A DNA stretch of 64,000 nt from Asaia sp003994335 (GTDB lineage Bacteria; Pseudomonadota; Alphaproteobacteria; Acetobacterales; Acetobacteraceae), in NCBI RefSeq assembly GCF_037151175.1, contig NZ_JBBCOR010000013.1, forward strand, positions 1 through 64,000, given 5' to 3'. Positions 32,884-42,123 of the stretch are shown in pieces (position 1 is the stretch's first letter; the number at the start of each line of letters is the position of its first letter). The position numbers were made by a program, and so were the translations under genes. The notes beneath the pieces were generated by a model. It was not told the DNA's origin. It did no database searches and saw nothing but the letters and a program-made list of their open reading frames with translations.

Positions 32884-35775
32884 TTACTCCGCAGCTTCGG
32901 CGTAGTTCGAGATATCCGGGCAGGAGCAGACCAGATTGCGGTCACCCCAGGCGTTATCAATACGATTGACCGGCGCAAAATACTTCACGCGGTCCAGCCC
33001 GTTAGGGAAGCAGCCCTGCATACGGTCGTACTGACGGTCCCACTCACCCACCAGATCGGCGGTGCTGTGAGGCGCATGACGCAGCGGACTGGCCTCCATA
33101 GCGATGGCTCCGGATTCGATCGCACGGATCTCTTCACGGATGGCGATCATGGCGTCACAGAAGCGATCCAGTTCGGCCTTTCCTTCTGATTCGGTCGGCT
33201 CGATCATGAAGGTGCCTGCCACGGGGAAGCTGACCGTCGGGGCATGGAAGCCATGATCGATCAGGCGCTTGGCGATATCATCCACCGTAACGCCCACAGC
33301 ATCCTTGAGCGGACGCAGATCGATGATGCATTCATGCGCGGTGCGTCCGTTGCTGCCGCGATAGAGCACCGGATAATGCGGCTCGAGACGGGCTGCGATG
33401 TAATTGGCGTTCAGGATCGCCATTTCGGTGGCCTCGCGCAGACCGTCATCGCCCATCATGAGCACATAGGCGACCGAAATCGGCAGGATGGAGGCCGAGC
33501 CAAAGGGGGCAGCCGACACCGCGCGGGCATCGCCACGCTCCGGACGACCGGGCAGATGTGGGGCAAGATGCGCCTTGACCCCGATCGGTCCCATGCCCGG
33601 ACCGCCGCCGCCATGGGGGATGCAGAAGGTCTTGTGCAGGTTGAAATGCGACACGTCGGCGCCGTAAAGACCGGGACGTGCCAGACCGACCTGCGCGTTC
33701 ATGTTCGCGCCGTCCAGATAGACCTGACCACCCGCCTCGTGAACGAGCTCGCAGATTTCCATCACGGCTTCCTCGAACACGCCATGCGTCGAGGGATAGG
33801 TGAGCATGAGGGCTGCGATGCGGCCTTCATTCTGGGCGATCTTCTTGCGCAGGTCCTCCAGATCGACATTCCCCGTGGCGTCGCAGGCTGTGACGACCAC
33901 GCGCATGCCAACCATCTGGGCGGAAGCCGGGTTGGTGCCATGGGCCGAGGCCGGAATCAGGCAGACATCGCGCTCGCTCTGGCCATTGGCCTGATGATAG
34001 GCGCGAATGGCCAGCAATCCGGCATATTCGCCCTGCGCGCCGGAATTGGGCTGAAGCGAGACGGCATCGTACCCGCTCACGGCGCAAAGCGCGTGTTCAA
34101 GAATGCCGAAGAGCTCCTGATAGCCTTCGGTCTGATCGGCTGGCGCAAAAGGATGAAGCGCCCCGAACTCCGGCCAGGTGATGGGGATCATCTCGGCCGT
34201 GGCATTCAGCTTCATGGTGCAGGAGCCGAGCGGGATCATGGTGCGATCCAGCGCCAGATCCATGTCGGACAAACGGCGCATATAGCGCAACAGATCCGTC
34301 TCGGAGCGATGGGCGTGGAAGACGGCGGCCGTCATGAACGCCCCGCTGCGCGTCAGCGATTCCGGGATGGTCGTGGCACCGTCCAGCCTGGCTTCGAGCG
34401 CAGCAAGGCGCGCATCATCCGGGCAGAAGCAGCGCCACAGCGCCTTGATATGGCTCGCCTCGGTGGTTTCGTCACAGGCAATGCCGAGACGCCCCTCACC
34501 GGCATCGCGCAGATTGATTCCGACCTTGCGGGCGCGCTCGAGCACGAGGGCTGCGGACTCACCGGCTTCGACCGTGATGGTGTCAAAGAAGACGCTGGTC
34601 TCGATTTTGACGGCCAGTTCGCGCAGGCCTTCGGCCAAAATGGACGCGAGACGGTTCACGCGATGGGCGATGGCGCGGAGACCCTCTGGGCCGTGATAGA
34701 CCGCATACATCGAAGCGATGACCGCCAGAAGCACCTGTGCCGTGCAGATGTTCGAGGTCGCCTTCTCGCGACGGATATGTTGTTCGCGGGTCTGCAGTGC
34801 GAGGCGATAGGCAGAGGCGCCGCGGCTATCACGCGACACACCAACCAGACGGCCTGGCATGGTGCGCTTATAGGCGTCACGCACGGCCATGAACCCGGCA
34901 TGGGGGCCACCAAAGCCCATGGGCACCCCGAAACGTTGCATGGAGCCGATGGCGATATCGGCGCCCAGCTTGCCGGGCGCTTCAAGCATAACAAGGGCCA
35001 GCGGGTCGCAGGTAAGGGCCGCAATGGCACCCTTTTCATGCAGGGAGGCAATCACCCCACGAAAATCACGCACTTCACCCGAGCTGCCCGGATAGGACAG
35101 CAGCGCACCGAAAACGGCTTCAGGCTCGAGATCGGTTTCAGGGTTACCGAGCTGGATGGTCCAGCCCAGAGGCTCGGCACGCGTCCGCAGCACCGCAAGG
35201 GTCTGGGGATGCGTGTCGGAATCGACAAAGAATACCGTGCTCTTGGTCTTGGCGTTGCGCTGGGCAAGCGCCATGGCTTCGGCGCAGGCCGTGGCCTCGT
35301 CCAGAAGCGAGGCATTGGCGATATCGAGCCCGGTCAGGTCACAGACCAGTGTCTGGAAGTTCAGCAGCGCTTCAAGACGGCCCTGGCTGATTTCTGGCTG
35401 ATACGGCGTATAGGCCGTGTACCAGGCCGGATTCTCCAAAATATTGCGCTGGATGACGGGAGGCAGGATCGTGCCGTAATAGCCCTGCCCGATCATGGAC
35501 TGCATGACCACATTGCGGCTTGCGATCTGCTTCAGCCGCGCCAGTGCCTCGCTCTCAGTCAGCGCAGGACCGACGCCAGAGGCCTTGCGGTCCAGAATGG
35601 CAGAAGGCACGGTCTGCTCGATCAGCGCATCGATGCTCGGTACACCGAGCGTCTTGAGCATGGAAACGACTTCGCCGGGACGCGGGCCGTTATGGCGCGA
35701 GACGAACTGGTCGTCTTCATGCGCGGGCCACAGCGATGTATTGGGCGACGTATTGAGCGGGGCGTTACGGGTCAC
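32884..35775 (-). CDS. gcvP: Glycine dehydrogenase (decarboxylating), P protein
   Basis: This 963-residue, single-chain P protein (P1 and P2 halves fused) is the PLP enzyme of the glycine cleavage system. It decarboxylates glycine and hands the aminomethyl group to the lipoyl arm of GcvH. The PLP lysine is Lys715 in HFNLHKTFCIPHGGGGPG. The N terminus has FVSRHNGP and the TPYQPEISQGRLE signature. It is the last gene of the gcvT-gcvH-gcvP operon under a glycine riboswitch. A large opposite-strand frame (33244-35871) is an antisense shadow. Confidence 0.96.
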   Translation of the reverse strand: MTRNAPLNTSPNTSLWPAHEDDQFVSRHNGPRPGEVVSMLKTLGVPSIDALIEQTVPSAILDRKASGVGPALTESEALARLKQIASRNVVMQSMIGQGYYGTILPPVIQRNILENPAWYTAYTPYQPEISQGRLEALLNFQTLVCDLTGLDIANASLLDEATACAEAMALAQRNAKTKSTVFFVDSDTHPQTLAVLRTRAEPLGWTIQLGNPETDLEPEAVFGALLSYPGSSGEVRDFRGVIASLHEKGAIAALTCDPLALVMLEAPGKLGADIAIGSMQRFGVPMGFGGPHAGFMAVRDAYKRTMPGRLVGVSRDSRGASAYRLALQTREQHIRREKATSNICTAQVLLAVIASMYAVYHGPEGLRAIAHRVNRLASILAEGLRELAVKIETSVFFDTITVEAGESAALVLERARKVGINLRDAGEGRLGIACDETTEASHIKALWRCFCPDDARLAALEARLDGATTIPESLTRSGAFMTAAVFHAHRSETDLLRYMRRLSDMDLALDRTMIPLGSCTMKLNATAEMIPITWPEFGALHPFAPADQTEGYQELFGILEHALCAVSGYDAVSLQPNSGAQGEYAGLLAIRAYHQANGQSERDVCLIPASAHGTNPASAQMVGMRVVVTACDATGNVDLEDLRKKIAQNEGRIAALMLTYPSTHGVFEEAVMEICELVHEAGGQVYLDGANMNAQVGLARPGLYGADVSHFNLHKTFCIPHGGGGPGMGPIGVKAHLAPHLPGRPERGDARAVSAAPFGSASILPISVAYVLMMGDDGLREATEMAILNANYIAARLEPHYPVLYRGSNGRTAHECIIDLRPLKDAVGVTVDDIAKRLIDHGFHAPTVSFPVAGTFMIEPTESEGKAELDRFCDAMIAIREEIRAIESGAIAMEASPLRHAPHSTADLVGEWDRQYDRMQGCFPNGLDRVKYFAPVNRIDNAWGDRNLVCSCPDISNYAEAAE

Positions 35776-35915
35776 GTCTCGGCAGATCCTCGTCAGGAAC
35801 GCAAACGAGTCAGGACGGCACGGGCCACCCTGTGCTCGGAAGGAAGCATCAGACCGGCCATCCGGATCTGACGGTACAAAGGGATCCGGACCGGCAAGCC
35901 AGTCCGGCGGTCAGA

Positions 35916-36281
35916 TCAAAGCGATGCCTTGTAGGCATCTGCGTCGAGGAGGGATTCGAGCTGGGCGGAGTCGCTCACGCGGAGCTTGAAGATCCAGCCC
36001 TCGCCTTCCGGATCTGTACCGACCAGGGTCGGCTCATCGGAAAGACGAGTGTTGAACCCGGCCAGAACGCCGCTCACCGGGGCATAGATGTCCGAAGCGG
36101 CCTTGACGGATTCGACAACGGCGGCAGGCTCACCCTGCGGCACTTCGGTGCCTTCGTCCTTGGCTTCCACAAAAACCAGCTCGCCGAGTTCGTCGGAAGC
36201 ATGAGCCGTGATGCCGACCGTGGCGATATCGCCTTCGAGACGGATCCATTCATGGGACGGGGTGTAGTAGGTGGTGCTCAT
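35916..36281 (-). CDS. gcvH: Glycine cleavage system H protein
   Basis: This is a 121-residue lipoyl carrier. The lipoylated lysine is Lys60 in VVESVKAASDIYAPVSG, with the upstream ELGELVFVEAKDEGTEV. It shuttles the aminomethyl group and electrons between GcvP, GcvT and lipoamide dehydrogenase. Length is typical. It lies between gcvT and gcvP, 140 bp from gcvP and 27 bp from gcvT. Confidence 0.96.
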   Translation of the reverse strand: MSTTYYTPSHEWIRLEGDIATVGITAHASDELGELVFVEAKDEGTEVPQGEPAAVVESVKAASDIYAPVSGVLAGFNTRLSDEPTLVGTDPEGEGWIFKLRVSDSAQLESLLDADAYKASL

Positions 36282-36308
36282 TGATCGCGTTCTCTCAGTT
36301 GACGGTTT

Positions 36309-37442
36309 TCAGCGTTTGAAGCCGGGCGGGACGAAAGGCAGGGCGCGCACCTGAACCGGCACGTACTTGCCGCGCAGGGCGCCGTAGAGCGTGGTGCCGA
36401 GGCCGGCATGAGCCGTCTCCACATAGCCCATCGCCACAGGGGCATTGATGCTGGGACCGAAGGCACCGGAGGTGACGACACCCACCTTCTGCGTGCCCGC
36501 CTCATCGGCAAAAAGCTCGGTACCAGCGCGTACGGGCGCACGCCCTTCCGCCGCCAGACCCACGCGCAGGCGGGACACGCCCTCACGCGCCTGCTTCATG
36601 ATGATCTCGGCGCCCGGATAGCCCCCTGCACGTGCGCCGCCTTCACGGCGCGCCTTCTGCATGGCCCAGCCAAGGGCGGCCTCGACGGGTGTGGTGGTTT
36701 CGTCCAGGTCATTCCCGTACAGGCAAAGACCGGACTCGAGACGCAAGCTGTCGCGCGCGCCCAGACCGATAGGCAGAACGCGCTCATCGGCCAGAAGCGC
36801 GCGGGCGATCTGCTCGGCATGCTCGGCCGGGATACCGATCTCATAGCCATCCTCACCCGTATAACCCGAGCGGGTCAAAGTGCAGGCAACGCCATCGATA
36901 TCGGCCTCGATCGCATCCATGAACCGCATCTCGGCCGCTTCAGGGCAGAGATCCAGAAGCACGTTGACGGCTTCCGGCCCCTGAAGAGCCAGCAGGGCGC
37001 GATCATCGAGCTTCTCGATCACCACCCGATCCCCGAGAGCCGCTTCCATCAGCGCCGTATCGGCGGCCTTGCAGGAGGCATTGACGACCACGAACAGCCA
37101 GTCACCCATATTGGCGACCATCAGATCGTCACGGATACCACCTGCGTCATTGGTGAGAAAACCGTAGCGCTGGCGGTTGGCACCCAGACCCGCCAGATCG
37201 ACAGGGATCAGGCTTTCAAGTGCGAGGGCGGCATCGTTAAGCGTGCCCTTCTTCGCGGTGATCCGCAGCTGTCCCATATGGGAAACGTCGAACAGCCCCG
37301 CGCTTTTGCGCGTATGCAGATGCTCTGCCATGAGCCCGGCCGGGTATTGCAGGGGCATCGAATAGCCCGCAAACGGCACCATGCGAGCTCCGAGCTCGAT
37401 ATGCAGGTCATTGAGCGGCGTGAATGAGAGCGCGTCGGACAA
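36309..37442 (-). CDS. gcvT: Glycine cleavage system T protein (aminomethyltransferase)
   Basis: This is a 377-residue folate-dependent enzyme that transfers the aminomethyl carbon to tetrahydrofolate and releases ammonia. It carries TPLNDLHIELGARMVPFAGYSMPLQY, GLFDVSHMGQ, the folate-site RSGYTGEDGYEI and ALGWAMQKARREGG. The start is set at a TTG (37442) because GGGGGA lies 9 nt upstream and the family begins there. An in-frame ATG at 37529 falls inside the second riboswitch aptamer and cannot be the real start. It is the first gene of the operon. Confidence 0.93.
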   Translation of the reverse strand: MSDALSFTPLNDLHIELGARMVPFAGYSMPLQYPAGLMAEHLHTRKSAGLFDVSHMGQLRITAKKGTLNDAALALESLIPVDLAGLGANRQRYGFLTNDAGGIRDDLMVANMGDWLFVVVNASCKAADTALMEAALGDRVVIEKLDDRALLALQGPEAVNVLLDLCPEAAEMRFMDAIEADIDGVACTLTRSGYTGEDGYEIGIPAEHAEQIARALLADERVLPIGLGARDSLRLESGLCLYGNDLDETTTPVEAALGWAMQKARREGGARAGGYPGAEIIMKQAREGVSRLRVGLAAEGRAPVRAGTELFADEAGTQKVGVVTSGAFGPSINAPVAMGYVETAHAGLGTTLYGALRGKYVPVQVRALPFVPPGFKR

Positions 37443-37485
37443 CGGGCGGAATCCCCCAAGGCAGAAAACGAAAAAATCGTCGCCC

Positions 37486-37647
37486 CTTCTGTCGCCTTTG
37501 CCTGAGATCGCTATCCCGTCGGCGGACATCCCACAGGAATGCCTCTCTCCAGAAGTTCCAGCCGATCGCGGTCCTTTTGCCTGAGAGTTTCCGGGGCGGT
37601 TGCTCCTTCGGCGCCGGAAAAATTGTCCGGTCTCTCCCGTGAATCGG
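37486..37647 (-). ncRNA. Tandem glycine riboswitch upstream of gcvT
   Basis: On the minus strand, aptamer I (37647-37562) reads CCGAT, GGGAGAGACC, GCGCCGAAGGAGCAA, CTCTCAGGCAAAAGGACCG and closes with ATCGG. Aptamer II (37556-37486) begins CTTCTGGAGAG, has GCCGACGGG and CTCAGGCAAAGGCGACAG, and closes with CAGAAG. The motifs and the linker between aptamers match the known cooperative glycine riboswitch class. A T-rich run (37471-37476) and the ribosome site near 37452-37457 follow, so control could be at termination or translation. By known biology, glycine binding turns on gcvTHP. Confidence 0.93.
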
Positions 37648-37710
37648 TGTTTACTCTTCGCAGAATTGGGGCAGAAAAGTCAATTCAGTAAACTCGATGG
37701 AGTTATAGCC

Positions 37711-38013
37711 ATGTCCGAGCATTTCACCGTCATCGCGGAATTTGCGGCTCCCGCCGAAAGCTTCCCGGCGTTTCTCGAAATGTGCCGCTATGACAGCGAC
37801 CGCTCCCTTGCCGATGAGGAAGGCTGCCTGACCTTTGACGTGCTGACACAACAGGATGCCTCTGACATCATCGTGCTCCATGAAGTCTACACCGGACGCG
37901 CCGCTTTCGAAGCGCATCTGAAGACCCCGCATTTCGAGAAATTCGCCGACGCCCTGCGCGATCTGAACATCGAAGAGCGCAACGTGCGTTTCTTCACCAG
38001 ACGTCATCCCTGA
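37711..38013 (+). CDS. Antibiotic biosynthesis monooxygenase (ABM)-fold protein
   Basis: This is a 100-residue single-domain ABM protein: FTVIAEFAAPAESFPAFLEMCRYDSDRSLADEEGCLTFDVL, then the DIIVLHEVYTGRAAFEAHLKTPHFEKFADAL pattern. ABM-fold proteins include small quinol monooxygenases such as YgiN. The ATG at 37711 has TGGAG upstream; a longer frame to 37600 overlaps the riboswitch region and is rejected. It is transcribed away from the gcv operon. The substrate is unknown. Confidence 0.85.
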   Translation: MSEHFTVIAEFAAPAESFPAFLEMCRYDSDRSLADEEGCLTFDVLTQQDASDIIVLHEVYTGRAAFEAHLKTPHFEKFADALRDLNIEERNVRFFTRRHP

Positions 38014-38254
38014 TCGGCGCAACACCCTTCAGGCCTGTCTGTCGCCTGTCCCGTTCTCCGGCAGATGCCGCACGGGCAGCCGCTCCGGCCCCGTCACATC
38101 GCCAGTGCCCCGCGTGACCTGTCCCTCGCGCCCCTTTGATCGGGCGGGGGCCAATCCCCGGGCGTTCATGACTCACAAGTAACGACCGCAGGGTTTTCCT
38201 GCTCCATGGGCCCGTCTAGACTCGGGCTTTGGGTTCTCGCGCGACTGAGACAGC

Positions 38255-41200
38255 ATGATTCCGTTTTCCAGTTTCCTTCCTCATCGTCCGGCGCTCTCGC
38301 CCACGCGTGAGGCCATCGCCCATGCTGCCCGCCGCCCCGAGGCGGAAATCCTTGCTCCCCTCCTCACCCGCGCGACCCTGACCGACAGCCAGATGGAAGA
38401 GATCGAGGCTCAGTCCCGCATCCTCGCCACGGCCCTGCGTGAGAACGCCGATACAAAAGGGGTCGAGACCATGATGCAGGCCTTCCCCCTTGTGTCGGCC
38501 GAGGGGAAGGCTCTGCTCTGCCTTGCGGGAACGCTGTTGCGCATTCCCGACGCCCCGACACGCGATGCGCTGATCCATGACCAGATCGGCCAGGGGGAAT
38601 GGCTGCATCATGGCGGCCATGACCATCCGTTTTTCCTGAATGCCGCGAGCTGGGCCATGTCCACCTCGTCTCGCTTCAATGCCGTGACGGGCGGGCTGCG
38701 CAGCCTGGCCATGCGCGGAACGGCCCCCTTCATTCGTCACGGGGTGGAAAAAGCCATACGCATGATGGGCAGCCAGTTCGTTCTGGCCGAAACCCTGAAT
38801 CAGGCCCTGCGGCGCGGGCGCAAGCTGGAACAGCAAGGGTTCACACTCGCCTATGCCGCCCTGCACGAAACGGCCCAGACCGCCGAGGAAGCCGAAATGG
38901 CCCGGCGCGACGCACTCACCATGGTCGATACGCTGGGACGTCAGGCTCGGGGAGACACGCTGTTCGAGCGCCCGGCCCTCTCGCTGTGTCTCTCGTCGCT
39001 GCACCCCCGGTTCGAGACCACGCAGCTTGCACGCATCAAAGCCGAATTGCTGCCCTTTCTCGCCACGTTGGCACAACGCGCGCGTGCCGCCGATATTCTC
39101 CTGATCCTCGATGCCGGTCGCAGCACGGAACTGGAGCTGTCGCTCGATCTATTCGAGGCGCTCTGCCATCTGCATGAGCTGGCAGGGTGGAACGGACTGG
39201 GCTTCACAGTGCAGGCCAGCGACAAAAGATGCCTGCCCGTGATCGAGCATCTCATCGCGCTCGCGGGCGAAACCGAGAGACGTATCGTACTCCGTCTGGT
39301 CAAGGGCGGGTTCTGGGATCGGGAGATCCGCGACGCTCAAAGGGAATCGGCCAGCGATTACCCGGTCTTCACGCGCAAATGCCACACCGATGTGAGCTTC
39401 ATCGCCTGCGCCCGACAGGCACTTGAGGCGCCGGAAGCGCTCTATCCCCAGTTCGGCACCCATAATGCGCGAAGCATCGCGACCATCATGGCGCTGGCCA
39501 ACCCGTTCACCCCGGGTCGATATGAATTCGGCTGCCTGCATGGCATGGGCGAAACGCTCTATGCCCCACTGATGCGCGCCAACGCCGCTTCCGGTGCGGG
39601 ACATAGCGGCACGGGGCAGAATGCTGCAACGCCGGGCTGTCGGATCATGGCCCCGATCGGCCCCGATTCACGCCTCGCCCCGACCCTGGTGCGTCGTCTG
39701 CTCGAGAACGGGGCTCCTTGCTCCTTCGTCAATCAGGCCGCCAACCGGACCATCGCCCTGGATACGTTGATCGCCGATCCCGTGGCCAAGGCGCGCAATG
39801 TCCTGCCGCGCGGCATGCCAAGCCAGCGTATCACGCCCCCTACCGAGCTGTTCTTGCCCGAGCGCGTCTCGGCCGCCAGTCTCGATCTGGCGAACCCGCT
39901 CACACTGCGAGCGCTCGCAAGCACCTTGCCCGGTCAGGTTGCCTTGCTCGAGGCTCTGCCGATGGGCGCCGCCATGCCCCGACCGGAAGGCAGACCGCGC
40001 GCCATCTCCAACCCGGCCACCCATGAAGACCGGGTGGGGGTGGTCGTCTATGCCATGCCACGCGATATCGACGCCGCGCTCAATGCCGCCGAAACCGACA
40101 TGATCTGGCGGCGAACCGAGCCCGGCACCCGCGCCGACTGTCTCGATCGCATGGCTCTGGCTCTGGAGCAGGACCAGATAGCCCTGATCGCCCTGCTGAT
40201 GCGCGAGGCGGGCAAGACCCTGGCCAATGCCGTGGGGGAATGGCGCGAAGCGGTTGATTATCTGCGCTACTACGCTGCCCAGCTACGCAGCCTTGCCGAA
40301 ACAGGCGGGCTCGGCGCGCCTCTTGGCACCATTTTGTGCATCAGCCCATGGAATTTCCCGCTCGCAAGCTTCACCGGGCAGGTGGCGGTCGCTCTGGCTG
40401 CGGGCAACGCGGTCATCGCCAAGCCTGCGGAAGAAACACCGCTGATCGCCGCCCGGCTGCTCGGCTTGTTTCTGGAGGCAGGGCTTCCCGCGCGTGCCCT
40501 TCAGCTCCTGCCCGGTGAAGGAAATGTCGGGGCCTCGCTCGTCGCGGATTCACGCATAGACGGCGTGATGTTCACCGGTTCGACAGCCGTTGCGAAAACC
40601 ATCAGTCGCGAATTGCTCGGGCGTACCGGGCGCACGGGTCAGCCTGTACCCCTGCTGTCCGATACGAGCGGGCAGAACGCCATGCTCGTGGACAGCTCCG
40701 TGCCCCCCGAGCAGGTCATTCCTGATATCCTGTCTTCCGCTTTCGACAGCGCCGGGCAACGCAGCGCCTCGCTGCGCGTCTTGCTGATTCAGGAAGACGG
40801 AGCCGACGCACTGATCGAGCGGCTTCAATCCGCCATACGCGAGTTGTGTATCGGAGCGCCTGACCAGTTCAGGACCGATATCGGCCCGGTGATCTCGGCC
40901 AGCGCCCGGGCGCGTGTGGAAGACCATGTCGAGCGCATGAGGCGCGCGGGTTATCGCGTCTGGCAGCCTGACATGCAGGCCGAGACCTTGCGGGGGCATT
41001 TCGTAGCGCCAACCCTGATCGAGATCGGGCGTGTGGCTGATATCGGCCAGGAAGTATTCGGCCCGGTCCTGCATATACGGCGTTACGCGCGGCATGAACT
41101 CGATGGCGTGATCGATGCGCTGAACGCAACAGGCTATGCACTCACGTTCGGCGTACAGAGCCGCCTTCCCGCCATGATCGAGCGCGCCTGCGCACGTAGT

Positions 41201-41905
41201 CGAGCCGGTAATATCTATGTCAATCGGGCCATTATCGGGGCCACGATCGGGATGCAGCCTTTCGGGGGCAAAGGCCTGTCCGGCTCCGGGCCCAAATTGG
41301 GCGGACCGCTTCTTCTGCCGAGGCTGATGCACGGCGCGCCCTGCCCGATCGTCGCGCCTCCTGAAACGCCGGTTCCTTCTACCGCACGCGCTTTCCTGTC
41401 CTTTCTCGAGCCGCGTGACCCGCCCTCGGCCCGACGCGTGCGCGCTGTGATTGCTCACGCGCTGAGCGGGCTGTCATTCGACCTGCCGGCGCCCTCCGGC
41501 GAAAGCAACCGCTACAGCCTGCGTCCGCGCGGCGTCATTCTTTGCGCCTGTGAAAGCTGGCCTTCCCTGCTCCACGCAGTCGGGCTCGCTTTGGGCACGG
41601 GCAATACCGTGCTCGTGCTCGCACCCGATCCCGCTGTGGAATGGCTGCGTCAGGTCTCGCGCCAGCTTGCCAACGCAATCACGCGCGTGGACCCCGGCGC
41701 GCTGCCCGAATGCGACGCCATGCTGATCCAGCGTGGAGCAGAAAGCGCCGAGCAGGCCGCCCTGACGGTCACCGCCCGGGAGGGCATGGTCGTACCGGTC
41801 TATGATCTCGATACCGTCCGCCCCGAATGGCTGCTGAGCGAAACCGTGGTGACGATCAACCATGCGGCCATCGGCGGCGATATCGGGCTTCTGACCTCTC
41901 GCTGA
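38255..41905 (+). CDS. putA: PutA: proline dehydrogenase / P5C dehydrogenase with degenerate aldehyde dehydrogenase site
   Basis: This is a 1216-residue PutA lacking the N-terminal ribbon-helix-helix DNA-binding domain. The proline dehydrogenase barrel (about 100-490) keeps its key residues: Lys in LVKGGFWD, Asp in CHTDVSF, YEFGCLHGMGE, and the Arg pair in LVRRLLENG. The P5C dehydrogenase half (about 590-1020) keeps SPWNFPLA, FTGST, EVFGPVLHI and QPFGGKGLSG. However, the catalytic Cys of the expected AGQRCSALRVL is Ser837 (AGQRSASLRVL), and the general-base Glu of AETGGQNAM is Asp803 (SDTSGQNAM). The oxidation of P5C is therefore likely lost or changed, while proline oxidation looks intact. 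A C-terminal ALDH-like extension follows. Confidence 0.92.
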   Translation: MIPFSSFLPHRPALSPTREAIAHAARRPEAEILAPLLTRATLTDSQMEEIEAQSRILATALRENADTKGVETMMQAFPLVSAEGKALLCLAGTLLRIPDAPTRDALIHDQIGQGEWLHHGGHDHPFFLNAASWAMSTSSRFNAVTGGLRSLAMRGTAPFIRHGVEKAIRMMGSQFVLAETLNQALRRGRKLEQQGFTLAYAALHETAQTAEEAEMARRDALTMVDTLGRQARGDTLFERPALSLCLSSLHPRFETTQLARIKAELLPFLATLAQRARAADILLILDAGRSTELELSLDLFEALCHLHELAGWNGLGFTVQASDKRCLPVIEHLIALAGETERRIVLRLVKGGFWDREIRDAQRESASDYPVFTRKCHTDVSFIACARQALEAPEALYPQFGTHNARSIATIMALANPFTPGRYEFGCLHGMGETLYAPLMRANAASGAGHSGTGQNAATPGCRIMAPIGPDSRLAPTLVRRLLENGAPCSFVNQAANRTIALDTLIADPVAKARNVLPRGMPSQRITPPTELFLPERVSAASLDLANPLTLRALASTLPGQVALLEALPMGAAMPRPEGRPRAISNPATHEDRVGVVVYAMPRDIDAALNAAETDMIWRRTEPGTRADCLDRMALALEQDQIALIALLMREAGKTLANAVGEWREAVDYLRYYAAQLRSLAETGGLGAPLGTILCISPWNFPLASFTGQVAVALAAGNAVIAKPAEETPLIAARLLGLFLEAGLPARALQLLPGEGNVGASLVADSRIDGVMFTGSTAVAKTISRELLGRTGRTGQPVPLLSDTSGQNAMLVDSSVPPEQVIPDILSSAFDSAGQRSASLRVLLIQEDGADALIERLQSAIRELCIGAPDQFRTDIGPVISASARARVEDHVERMRRAGYRVWQPDMQAETLRGHFVAPTLIEIGRVADIGQEVFGPVLHIRRYARHELDGVIDALNATGYALTFGVQSRLPAMIERACARSRAGNIYVNRAIIGATIGMQPFGGKGLSGSGPKLGGPLLLPRLMHGAPCPIVAPPETPVPSTARAFLSFLEPRDPPSARRVRAVIAHALSGLSFDLPAPSGESNRYSLRPRGVILCACESWPSLLHAVGLALGTGNTVLVLAPDPAVEWLRQVSRQLANAITRVDPGALPECDAMLIQRGAESAEQAALTVTAREGMVVPVYDLDTVRPEWLLSETVVTINHAAIGGDIGLLTSR

Positions 41906-42123
41906 AGAGCGTTTCTGCGTGCACGATGCCTGTCGCTGACGAGCGGAACCAGCGCCATGGCGAGATTGGGTCACGGAAGCCGCGCCCTGGGAAGGTCAGA
42001 GCCGCATGTCGCGATACGTCCTGCGGGACGCATTTAAACCCGGAATATGGGTTGCCAGAGGGCGCCGTTTCCATTTTGGTAATGAACCGTTTCAGCCACG
42101 CCTTTTTTCCGGAGTGTTCCCGC

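Noticed and set aside
33244..35871. Plus-strand frame of 875 codons
   Set aside because: It is antisense to gcvP, an unmistakable gene. The frame has no ribosome site or domain.
37600..37710. Longer start for the ABM protein
   Set aside because: The extension would translate riboswitch aptamer sequence on the opposite strand; ATG 37711 has a ribosome site and the family start.
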